DNA of 64,000 nucleotides from Bilabrum cf. latius. Lineage: Eukaryota > Bigyra: Bicosoecida > Bigyra > Bicosoecida. The number at the start of each line of letters is the position of its first letter. The first letter of the stretch is position 1. The notes under the pieces are model-generated. The model searched no databases, was not told the DNA's origin, and saw nothing but the letters and a program-made list of their open reading frames with translations. Location of the stretch: NCBI GenBank assembly GCA_965178125.1, contig OZ237735.1, positions 2,728,001-2,792,000 on the forward strand, written 5' to 3'. Made by a program: the position numbers and the translations under genes. This document shows positions 36,209 through 46,344 of the stretch, piece after piece.

Positions 36209-39200
36209 TCATACCCCGGTAGCACCGGTTGCAAGTGTAGCAGAGGCATGGTCGCTTCTCCACCGAGCAAGCAATGCATCCCCTGTGCCCGCGATCGGCC
36301 GCGCAAAGGGGTTCATGGGCTAGGTTGCAGAACTGCCTGAACGGTCGGATGGTCCGGTTGAAACACCGATTCGCCGTGCGGCTTGCAGCTCAGCAACATG
36401 GGGCGACAGGACGCTCCTGCGCCCTAGAGTTCCTGAGCCGTCGAATCGACCTACTGAGCTACCTAGCAGCACAAATCCAGACGCAGCGCGCTCAACGCGC
36501 CGAGCCTTGTGCGGGCGCAGGTGCACGACACTCCCCGATGCACCTCGTGAGGACGACAGACTAGAACCTGCTACCTGACCGCTGCCTACCAGGGAGCCAA
36601 GGTGGCCAAGGCCAGGGAGCGTGCCTGAGCCTGCCAGCCTCTCCCGAGCCTGCCCGTCCTGTACCAGACCAGCAGCAGCTAGTGATGCTGGGCTCGTCAA
36701 GGAGCGCGAATTTGCCTGCGATTGGGTGGCTGCGCTGTTTCTCGCCGAAGGAGCATCCGGCCTAGCGGTTGCTGGCGTACGCCTGGTCTTCCTGCGCACC
36801 CTGATGGGCTAAGGGTCGTCCTCAGGGTCTTCCACTAGCTCTGGATGCTCCTCGAGGGCCGAATCCAGCACGCTGTCCATGAAGCCCACTGCCTGGTCAG
36901 GCACTGCAGCACCCCTGCTGCTGCCCCTGAGCTGCTGGTCGATCGCATCAGGCCCACCATCGCCATCTCCAGAAGAGCTGGAAGCCGCATCTTCACCAGT
37001 GTCCTCCCTCGCGCTGGCCCTGGACAAAGATTCCTGCAGTATCCTATACTTTGCAGCACCAGGGCCGACAGGTGCAGCGTCCCCGGCTCCTTCTCCTTGG
37101 CCGGGAGCAGTTGCACCGGCTTGGCTGCGACCCTGCTAGGCAGCACTCGAAGAGGCCGAATACGATGCCGCAGCACTTGACGCGGATGCAGGCGCCATCA
37201 ACCTCCCGGCTTGGTCTGCTGATGGCTCATATGCCTCCTGCGCAACAGCGCCAGCGATGGATTGTGCCTCCACTGCAGCAGCTTCAGCGGTTCGAATCCT
37301 TGACACGCCTGCTTTGCGCCTGCCTGTGGAGGCTGATTCCCTCCCCCTGTTCCCCTGCCTCTGTCCACTAATACGCGAAATGCTTTGCGCATCTTGATGC
37401 TACTGCATCTGCTGCTGCTGCTGCTGCTACTGCTGCTACTGCTGCTGCTACTGCTGCTGCTCATCAAATTCCATGGGAGGCGGCCTCTCATACCGAAAGA
37501 GCCCCCTGAAATCGTCTCCGGAGGTCTTTGCCCGCAGTGACGGGTCAATCAGGATGCGTCGTTGAATCACTGTCTTCCATACCTGCCGGTGGTATACCTT
37601 CTCCTCCACAGTACCAGCGCTGATTAGCCGCAGCACGGTTACCGGCTTGGTTTGCCCGAGGCGCCACGCCCTCTCCCTCGCCTGTGCGTCCGTGGAGGGG
37701 TTCCAATCTGGGTCGAACAGCACCACGCGGTCTGCACCCTGTAGGTTGAGACCCACTCCGCCCACCCTCGTGGTGAGCAAGAAGAGAGAAATGCTCTCGT
37801 CTGCATTGAACTGGTCCACCAGGGCCTGCCTGTGCCTCACGCCGGTAGACCCATCCAGCCTGAGGTACCTCACAGGTCCCATAGGACCGGGCGCGCTGTC
37901 ATCGCTGTCTGACTCTGCAGCGGCCGCCGATGCAGCTTCGCCTGAGCGCTTCTGACTACCCTATACTTTGGTGCCGTCGTCCTTCTATTCCACGTCACCG
38001 TCCGACTCCGACTCCGATCCTGACCCAGCCGTAGCCCTGCTTCCTCCCTTCTGCTTCTTCGCCGCCTTCCTTGGCTTCCTCTTCTTCGGCGCAGCATCCT
38101 CGTCCAGCATCCCCTGCGCGATGAACTCCTCGATCAGGTCCAGCATCTAGGTGCCCTGGCAGAACAGCAGGGTGCGGTGACCAGTCTTGCGCCAGAGCCG
38201 CAAGATTTCCCGTAGCACAAGCAACTTGCCCGCATCGCGCCACGAGGGGCCCTCAGCGCCAATCCGGCGGTACCCTGGCACCGAGTCGGGGTTCCAGCGG
38301 CTGTACGCATTTCCATACGACCCGCTATATCCGCCACGACCACTGCCCCTGCCACTACCGCTCGAGGCCTGCGCTGCCCCTCCCATCCGAAGCAGGTCGG
38401 GATGATTGCAGATCTTCCGCATCACCGTGAGTGCCCGGAGCGCCTGGTTGCGCCTGTCTAGCACCCCGGCCACTTCGTCCGACTGCAAGAAAGAAAGGTA
38501 TAGATCCTCCTGCAGAGGTGACAGTCGACAGAAAACCACGCGCTCTCGCTTCTGCGGGAGCTGCTGGGCCACCTGGCGTTTACGACGCCGCAGAAGCAGC
38601 GGTTGGAGCGCCTCTCGTAGCGCGCCAGCCCTCTAGAACGCCGTGGCCGCCGTGGACGCGCTTGCATTCGTCACCGCCCCCTGCGCGATGGGCTGTGCGT
38701 AGTGTGCCTCGAAGGAGCCGAGGTCTCCCAGGCGGTCCGGCACCGCGAAATCAACCAGGCTCCAGAGCTCCTGCAGCGAGTTTTGAAGCGGGGAGCCGGT
38801 CACTAGCAGCTTATGCCTCGCCTAGACTCGCTTGACGCAGGCAGTGATTGCAGCTGCCGGGTTCCTGATCCTGTGCCCCTCGTCTAGCACCATGTAGTCC
38901 CATCTAGAGTCGCCGAATGAGGCCTCTGCCGCCCGCAGTCCAGAGTACGTCGTGATGATTACGCTACCCCGCAGCGGCACCCTCGGCCCTAGGGCCCCCT
39001 CTGTCCTCCCCTCTCCCAGGGGACCCCATCTGGCCCTCGCCTCCCGCACCACGCGGTCCGCGCTCCAACCGGCCACTGATCGCGACCTTCCAGACTCGTG
39101 CCACACGTAGAACCGCACGGTCGGCGCCCATTTCCTCAGTTCCGCAGCCCACTGAGTCACTAGACTCGCTGGTGACACCAACAGCGATGGACCCAGCATG

Positions 39201-40543
39201 CCACTCAGCTACAGACCCTGTAGGAAGCACGCCAGCTGCACGGTCTTGCCCAGGCCCATCTCGTCCCCGAGAATGCCTCCCTGACCCTTGCACCTGAGCC
39301 CCCACAGCCACCTCAACCCGGCCCTCTAGTACCGGTACAGTGCCCGCCAGGTCGCGTCGGGCACCGTTAGTCCTCTATGCTCGCACCCGGGCGCTCCCGT
39401 GGGACTCACTTTGCGCAGGACAGGGGCCCGCATGGCACCCCTCACCTGCTCCTCCAAGGGGACTGGCGGTCGTTCGCCACCTTCCTCCTCCTCCCCACCC
39501 GCAGCCTCCTGAACATGCTCCCTGTAGGCCCTCCGGAGCGTCCTGGCGAATCCTTTGGCCCTCCGCACGAATGCCTGGGAGTCGGACGCGTCCTGCACTG
39601 CACTGCCGCGGGAGCCGGTGGCACGACCTCCGACGATGGCCTCGTCATCCAGGTCTTCAAAGTGCACCCCATCGCTGTCCTCGTCCTCGTCCTCATCCTC
39701 GCCATCTTTGCTCCCTGCGCAGTCGCCCTTGCCTTTCCCCTTGTTCTTGGCCTTCCTCCTGGCCGATGGCCCCGCCCCGCTCCCGGAAGCAGCGCCAGCC
39801 CTCAGGCTACTGCCCTTTCTTCTTCTTGGACCTTTCCCCGATTCTTTTGATTCCTCGTCGCTGTATGACTCCTCGTCCAGCCCCTCAGGCAAGGAGGGCG
39901 CGCTGTAGGCGGCCGTGCTGGAGGCGTCATCTGCTGCCGGGGCACTGCCCTGTCGACGGGAGCGGAGCCTGCGGCCCTGTGCTGGAGGGGGCATTTGAGC
40001 TGAAGAGGACGACACTACACGAGTCTGGCCTTGGCCTACCTCATGGAATTGCTCGGCTGCTCTCCGGCGTCTACCTGCGGACATGTCGTTCTCGGGTTCA
40101 TCCTCGTCCGAGGCCTCGTCCAGCCCCTCATCATGCCTTCCCAAGTCCTACAAGTCATCGACCATGTCTTCCTGAGTACGCTTGCGCTTCTGTCCCGCTG
40201 CTTTAGCTGCTCTGCCGCTCTCTCGTCGCCTTTCTTGCATTCGTTCGTCTCTGAGCTGGATGAGCAGCTGCCTCTTCACACGTAAGCGGTCCAGTTTGGA
40301 CCGGTCCACTCGGTGCCCTTTCCTTGCAACCTTCATTGCTTCTTGCACCGCTCTTAGCTCAATAGATACCTAATCTCTGACCTTGGCAAGCACCGCGGCG
40401 ATCGCCTCTAGGCTTGCGTGAGTCCTCACTCCGGTGCTTGCAGCGGCATTTGCCTTCTTGCGCACCTGGTCCTCCACCAAGCTCGCGGCCATGCTGGTAG
40501 CACCTAGCATGCCGAGAGCAGCACCTAATCTATCATCGTCCAT
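36209..40543 (-). CDS. ERCC6: CSB/ERCC6 (Rad26)-type Snf2 DNA-dependent ATPase
   Basis: One minus-strand frame from ATG 40543 to TGA 36209, 1,444 aa, close to the length of animal CSB. All helicase motifs are present in order. Q-motif at residue 406 (Y-Q-x-x-G, with Q coded by TAG 39326). Walker A in [13 protein letters not shown] (about 421-433). [10 protein letters not shown] (about 552). [31 protein letters not shown] (residue 799, Q coded by TAG 38147). [22 protein letters not shown] (about 950). The N-terminus has the coiled, charged region typical of CSB. The C-terminus has a polyQ tract (37400-37450) with TAG mixed among CAG, and an acidic patch. CSB remodels RNA polymerase II-DNA contacts at lesions to start transcription-coupled repair in the nucleus. 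No introns are seen. Confidence 0.93.
37400..37459 (-). repeat. PolyQ tract built from CAG with interspersed TAG codons
   Basis: In the CSB frame the codons from 37459 downwards are CAG runs with TAG at 37448, 37436 and 37427, one ATG, and a further TAG at 37400, followed by CAT and CAA. TAG replaces CAG at several places in one glutamine tract. Confidence 0.9.
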
Positions 40544-40806
40544 GGATAGTTGCACAATAACAGCTTGTACCTCAGGTGGAATAATGCACACGCATTGAGC
40601 AGCGCATTGCAGCCAAATGACGAGTGTGACAGCTCGGCAAGAAAGGTGTGCCAGCACAAAAAGAAGCAGTGTTAGTCGCCAACCATTGCGTGGCCGGATT
40701 ATATCTGTGCTACTGCTCCGGGATAGAGCCGCCTTCGTGCATGATTCGAGCGCCTGTCCGTCGGTTAGCGATGTCGGCCTCGAGTATTGCTTCGGCGGCA
40801 TAGCGT
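40544..40806. promoter_or_regulatory. Divergent promoter region, CSB-type gene and Trm11 gene
   Basis: A 263-base gap separates the ATG of the CSB-type gene (-) and the ATG of the Trm11 gene (+). The position makes it a probable bidirectional promoter; I see no motif I can name with confidence. Confidence 0.4.
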
Positions 40807-43406
40807 ATGTACGCGTTTCAATTGGTACAGAAATTCGGTGCCAAGCACGCCCTCAGCTTCTGTCTGCCGGAGCTGAAGGCGGTCATGCTTAACTATGGAG
40901 TTGATCCGGCAGCCTCGTTGGCATCAGTGGATGATATATCGTTCCCCGGCTGGCCGGTCGTTTTCGCCCGACTTCCCGACGATGCCACAGCAACAAAGAT
41001 ATGCGAATAGGTTATTTTATGTCATAAAGTGGGCGAGGTCTTACTACGTGGAGACAGTCCGGCAGATTTGAGCCAGTAGATCCGGGAACCAAACTCGATC
41101 ATCGGGCAGCAACAGGTGGATCGCTTGCGCCAAATAGCCGAGGGCCGCCCAAGCTTTCGCACGCGAGAGACTAAGTTTTCTACCGTCCCGAACTCGCTCC
41201 GGTTGTCCAGCGCTGGCCATGTGTATCTTCGGGAGCCGGTTCTGAACGAGATGGTGGCGCAGTGCGGCTTCGGCGGGTGCAAGGTGCAGCTGAAGGATCC
41301 CGAATGCGCCCTCGAGCTATGGGCCAGGTGTGAGCCCACAAAGGCTTCTGGCGATAGCAAGTAGGCTGTTAAATCGTCAGCCGTCGCGGGTGCCGGTTCG
41401 AAGCCGGCAGCTGCAGGTGAGGGTGCGGGGGAGGCGGCAGCGAGCAAGGCGTCGTCCATGCCTTCCGAGCTGGAAGGGCTGAACCACGTGATGCTGCTGC
41501 GCACAGTGGGCCGCAGTAAGCGCACGGAGGTGCTTAAGGCGCACAGCCTCAAGACGCGCGCCTTTCTGGGTCCCACCTCGATGGATCCGGAGCTTGCTCT
41601 CGTCATGGCCAACATCGCCAGGTGCAGGCCGGGCACTCTGGCGATGGACATGTACGGAGGCACGGGGGGCATCATGCTGGCGGCAGCTCAGCAGGGCAGC
41701 GCGGTGGTTGGCTGCGACATCGACTACCTTGTGCTGCGGGGCAAGGCCGGGAGGGACGCCAGCACGAACTTCAAGGACCAAGGGCTCCCTAGGCCCGACT
41801 GGCTGCTGTGCGACGTGAGCAGGCCCCCGCTGCGGGGCGACGATGCATTCGTCGCGATGCGGGCCACCTCTAGGGCGGCTGACCTGGAGGGGGGCAGGAG
41901 GCCGGAGGGCAGCAGCAGCGGGAGCGGGAGCAGCAGCGGGAGCGGGAGCGGGAGCGGAGGGGGGAAGGGAGAGGGGCTAGCCGAGTGGGCCGGGCTGCAG
42001 GGGCCCAGGCTACCCGTTCAGCCGCGCATGGGCATCGACTGCATCGTGACAGACCCTCCCTATGGCATCCGCGCGGGCGCGAAGTGCGTGAGGAGAGAGG
42101 CAGACGAGGCGGCGGTACCCATGCCCGAGTCGCTGAGGCGCACGCACATCCCGCGTAAGGCCAACTTCCGGCCCTCGGACATGCTGTTTCGGATGCTGGA
42201 TTTCGCCGCTATGCACCTGCCGTCCGGGGGTCGCATCGTGTACCTGCTGCCCGTGACCATGCGCCAGCATGAGGGCCAGCTGCCGGCACACCCGCTGATG
42301 ACGCCCGTGGCATGCGCCTACAACAAGCTGGGCATGGCGCACGGCCGGTTCATCGTGGGCATGGAGCGTCTCGAGGGTCCCTACGACGAAGAGAAGGCGC
42401 AGGCGGGGGAGTACCGCCGCTTCTTTGATGAGAAAGCCTCTAAGAGCGGGATCAACTTCGATACGCTGCCCGAGGACCTGCAGGCCGTGCGGGAGGACGA
42501 GATGGCCAAGGGCGTGGAGGCGCATCGGGCGGCGGGGGCGGCATCGGGGGGCGCTGGCAAGAAGAAAGCGCTGAAGAAGAAGAAAGGGAACCAGACAAAG
42601 GGGCTTAGTGCCTAGGGAGAGGCGAGTGCTCCGATGCAGGACAGCGACGTGGACAGCGGCGAGGAGGAGGCCTCTGGTGCAGCAGTTGATATGTCACAGA
42701 GGAGGGCCCGTCGGCTGGCTGACATGAAAAGGCGCAGGGCAGCGCGGGCTGAGGCGCGGAAGGGGCCGGAGCAGGGGTGGGCCGGAGCTCGGGGCAAGGT
42801 TGGGGGCGGGGCAGGAGAGGCAGGGGTGTAGGATGGGGATGGAGATGGAGAGGCCATGCCTGCGGGCAGCAAGCGGAAGGCAGGCAGCGCCTCTGGACCA
42901 TCTGCGGGGGTGGAGGAGGGCGCTGAAGGCGGGTCTCGGCCCAGCAAGCAGTCGAGGGTGTCCTCCGGAAAGGGCAAGAAGGTCTACGAGAAGGGCATCA
43001 CGGGAGAGAAGGGCCGAGCCAGGGACGTCGTGTCCATGATGGCAGCAGCCAAGGCAGCGGGGCGAGCGGCCGAGGATGGGGCTGACCTGCCTGGCAGGGG
43101 ACCAGGGCTGGCTGCTGCATCTGGGAGCGGCGGCAAGGTGTCAGTCCCCGCGGGTGGCTTCCTGCGGCCAGATGGGGGCCTTAACGTCTCTGGGGTCAAG
43201 TTCGACAGGGCCGATCCGCTGGCCCAGCCGGTCACTGTGCACAGGTCCGTGCCGCTGTCGCTGTCGGTGGCCACCGCTGGCAGCGAGGTGGGGTCCGCGG
43301 GAGACGCTGACCGGCGAAAGTTGCTTGAGGTGGCAGTGGTAGAGCTCCCGTTCGTCTCGTTTGCGGGGTGTGCGAGTCCTGTCCCTGCCTCTGCCTCTGC
43401 TCCAGC

Positions 43407-43446
<40 letters not shown>

Positions 43447-43656
43447 GGAGGCGCAGAAGCCGCGGCCAGTGCCACGGCCCCCTCCGTGCCCGAAGACCGC
43501 AGGTAGCTGCTGGAGGCATGGGTGGATGGTCGGCTGTGGCAGATCGCTCCCTCTTTGAACCCGCGGGAGGCCCCTTCGGAGGAGGACTTCGTGAGGCTGG
43601 TGCGGGAGAAGAAGGAGAGGGACCGAGAGAGGAAGAGAGGCGGGAAGGAAGCCTGA
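40807..43656 (+). CDS. TRM11: Trm11-type tRNA (guanine-N2) methyltransferase with long C-terminal extension
   Basis: One plus-strand frame from ATG 40807 to TGA 43654-43656, 949 aa, with TAG codons at 41008, 41077, 41362, 42613, 42829 and 43504 read as Gln. The N-terminus (FCLPELKAVM) and the middle (SLKTRAFLGPTSMDPELALVMAN) match Trm11. The SAM-binding DMYGGTGGIMLAAA, the GLPRPDWLLCD segment and the catalytic DPPYGIRAG (about residue 416) also match. Trm11 with Trm112 forms N2-methylguanosine at position 10 of tRNAs. A Ser/Gly repeat (41920-41965) interrupts the catalytic domain. The Trm11 homology ends near 42600. About 350 further residues follow: basic and acidic low complexity, a polySer tract, and a folded-looking end (LLEAWVDGRLWQIAPSLNP). 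The extension depends on reading TAG 42613 as sense. Confidence 0.88.
41920..41965 (+). repeat. GGGAGC/AGCAGC repeat coding Ser-Gly run
   Basis: Tandem hexamers code alternating Gly-Ser between Trm11 motifs, probably a surface loop. Confidence 0.8.
43409..43445 (+). repeat. (AGC)12 tract coding poly-Ser
   Basis: Perfect AGC triplets in the C-terminal extension of the Trm11 protein. Confidence 0.9.
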
Positions 43657-43773
43657 GGGGCATGGCTTCAAAGCTACTAGTACATGGAGCAAATGCCGTG
43701 CTCGGTGTCACTCCAGATCCAAAAATATACTTTCTATTCTGGTTCCAAAGTTGTGCTACAGCCCGCACCCCAA

Positions 43774-44534
43774 TCACTCCTTCTACGTCAGCACGAAGAT
43801 GCCCATCAAAGCTATCACCAGAAACTTGACGGTCTAGTTCTCATTCAAGAGGATCGTTGCATGTCCTGCGTACGGGATGAAACCCACCGCACGGCCCATC
43901 ATTGCCTCCCTATTCAGCCAGAGCTGGCCCTCATTGTACAGCCCGCGGTCGTCGATCCTGTTGTTGTCTCCTTTGGTCAAGTACAGCGTATCATCCTCAT
44001 CAACAAACTCATGTCTTTCCATTACTCTGTGCACAATCGGAATATCCTTTCCCTCCAGTTTGTACACGACAATTTCACCCTGCGCGATGGCGGGATGATG
44101 CAACGTTGCTGGCGAAAGCACGATTTGAAGGTTGCTCAGGGTGCTGTTAGTGCACAGTAGCGACCGCAAAACTCACAATCTGCATGATTTCAGGGTTATT
44201 ATCCAGGAACAGGATATCACCCTTGTACATTGCGGTCTCCATGCTGCCGCTGAGCACCACTACGACCGGGCTTTCACTCCTGGTCAGCACCATGAGCCCA
44301 CGCCACATCATGAGAGCAGAAAATGCTACCATAGCAAGGTTCAGAACAGAGAAACTCAACTGCGGACGGAGGGGTGTCGAACAAAGATTGGATTGCTCAG
44401 GGTGCTGGAAGGACACGCACATAATGTGATCATGTTCGTGCTGAAACGTAGCCCACCTATCGCTTGTCCTTCCACATCGCCTACAACTAGTCATACATGT
44501 CCCCAAGCCCTAGCATTTTTGCTATCGACGCCAT
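43774..44534 (-). CDS. SEC11: SEC11, catalytic subunit of the ER signal peptidase
   Basis: Exons 44457-44534, 44177-44359 and 43774-44079 give 188 aa and end in TGA. Introns of 97 and 97 nt have GTGGG and GTGAG donors and CCGCAG and GCGCAG acceptors. Family features: the membrane anchor [21 protein letters not shown], catalytic serine in [16 protein letters not shown], catalytic histidine in IPIVHRV, catalytic aspartate in [12 protein letters not shown], and a C-terminal hydrophobic segment before the last two residues KE. Five TAG codons are needed for the full protein: two in the first exon (D-Q-L-Q-A), one at its last codon (KR-Q, completing the conserved KRQL across the splice), and two near the C-terminus (43834, 43783). 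Stopping at 43834 would remove the C-terminal hydrophobic segment. It cleaves signal peptides in the ER membrane. Confidence 0.93.
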
Positions 44535-44640
44535 GTTGCAGCTACTTGTGCAAATCCCGATTCACAAATAATTTGTAGCGTGTTATTTCAACTGCAACTC
44601 GTGCTCTGTACCGTGATTACCAAATTTACGGATACTGACG
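44535..44640. promoter_or_regulatory. Divergent intergenic region, SEC11 and RRM gene
   Basis: About 106 AT-richer bases between two divergent starts. A shared promoter is inferred from position only. Confidence 0.35.
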
Positions 44641-46131
44641 ATGAGACTAGCAAGATTTTCCAGATCACGTTTGTCAGAATGTTGTTTCCAAAGGCGAGAG
44701 CGTCGCACATGTGCGCGCAGACTTCAGCAAGCGGCAAACTTGCCGCACCAGCTCACGCTATTCCTGTCCAATCTCGACCCTACTGTCAGCGAGACGGAAT
44801 TATCCGCGTATCTAGGTGCGGCTGGAAACATCGAACAGGTCTCTATCATCCGGTAGAATGGTCACTCTGTCGGAATGGCGTGAGATATGCTATTGAGGTC
44901 CTCTATAGCAATTGCTTCCGTTGCACCAGCTTGCCTCAGCTGCTAGCTATCCCGGATTTGAATTCACCAGAGACATCGCAGAGCTGCGCGATTCAGCAAC
45001 CATGAAGCTGTTGCTCGCGTTCAGAAGGTTGCACAACGGGAGTTGTTGCTTGGGAGACCAGTTTGGATTTCCAGTATTCTTCCCCCAACTCTGCCGGAGG
45101 AAGAAGTCGAGGCTTCGAAAGTTTCGTCAGACTCGCATAGGTCTGCTTCAGCACGAACACCTGTGAACCCAGGCAATGTGCCCCGCAGCGGCGGCACTGA
45201 ACCGGTGCCAAAGGAGAGAATCGGCAGGGGCAAAAGCAGGACCCAAGGGGCGGGCAATACGAGCAAGGGCATCGAAACTCTGCTCATCAAACAGGTTCCT
45301 GCCTCTGTATCAGCCGCTCAAATTGCCCGTGCGCTCCTCCCTCACGTCTCGATCGCCCGCATTCTTGAGCAGCGCGCCTTCACGCCCGCCCCCAAGCGCG
45401 GCAAGAAGCAGCGCCCGCGCAACCTCAGGGTGGAGCTCACGGGCGCCATCCCGCACCAAATCGCCAAGTGCATCCCGCCTCTACGACTAGCCGTCCCCCC
45501 CGGCGAGACGCGCGGGGACTCGCACGAGCAGCAGCAAGCGTCCAGGCCTGGGCCTGGTGCGGGAGGGGCGGCGGGAGGGCTGCATGGCGGGGACTCGCAC
45601 GATAGCGCGATGCAGCTGCTGCAGATAGCGGTCAATCCTATAGCCCCGAGCCAGCACTAGAGGGGTTCGGGCAGGAGGCGTCCGGTGCAGTGGGATGAGG
45701 TCTACAAGGCCCACGCCCAGGCCGGTGGGCATACCCGTGGTGGATCCACCGGTCGAGCTGCGGCTCTCAGGACCTCGGCGGACAGCCCAGGCCGCTCGCG
45801 GTCCCAATCTCCTCATGGTCTCGTGCTGCCGCTGGCAGTGAGCAATCAGACCGGGGCCGGTGATAGGGGCGGGCCAGTCACTGCCACACAGTAGGGCAGC
45901 AGGCGGGCCGGGGGCAGTACGGAAGGTGCCGCGGGAGTGTACGCGGCTGCCGAGCAGCTGAGCCGGCGTATGACGCAGAGAATGGTGGCAGGAGGAGTGG
46001 CCAGCAGAGGGGCGGGCCCAGGGGTCGGAAGGAGACTGAAGGGTGGGTCGCAGCAGCGAAAATCTGCAGGTTGGGATGGGCCACAAGGGCAAAGGGACGA
46101 GGCAGGCGAGCAGGACGGTGGCCGGAGGTAA
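44641..46131 (+). CDS. RRM-domain RNA-binding protein
   Basis: Predicted exons 44641-44879 and 44982-46131 give about 462 aa and end in TAA. The 102-nt intron has a GTGAG donor and a TCGCAG acceptor. The first RRM is split by the intron: LTLFLSNLDPTVSETELSAYL as the RNP2-side strand and helix, IEQVSIIR-Q-NGHSVGMA with Q coded by TAG 44854, then AARFSNHEAVARVQK and LLLGRPVWIS. A weaker second RRM-like fold starts at TLLIKQVPASVSAAQIARAL. The C-terminal third is Gly/Arg/Ser/Gln-rich and disordered, with TAG codons at 45658 and 45892. The architecture suggests an mRNA-processing or mRNA-binding protein; no specific orthologue is assigned. The true start may lie in an upstream exon, because the residues before the RRM are not convincing. 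Confidence 0.7.
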
Positions 46132-46344
46132 CTGAAATTCTGGTTGGATTCCTCGTATAGACCGATTGCCAGGTAATTTGAACTGTCTCTGACCACACGA
46201 ACGTTCATCTACGGTACACGAACAAGGTCATAACGCACACGCAAAGCAGCACAGCAGCCGAAAGGGCCGCCGTGGGCCAGCGCGCACAGCACGGCCAGCC
46301 AATCCCGAGATGCGGCCAATCGCACGATTGATCACTGTGGGTAC

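Noticed and set aside
37286-37300. T-loop-like GGTTCGAATCC
   Set aside because: The flanking bases do not form a five-pair stem and it lies in the CSB-type coding frame.
41391-41407. Perfect T-arm-like hairpin GCCGGTTCGAAGCCGGC, suggesting a tRNA
   Set aside because: The matching acceptor-like heptamer lies over 100 bases upstream, no D-arm or anticodon arm is seen, and the stretch is inside the Trm11 coding frame, with conserved Trm11 residues just upstream.
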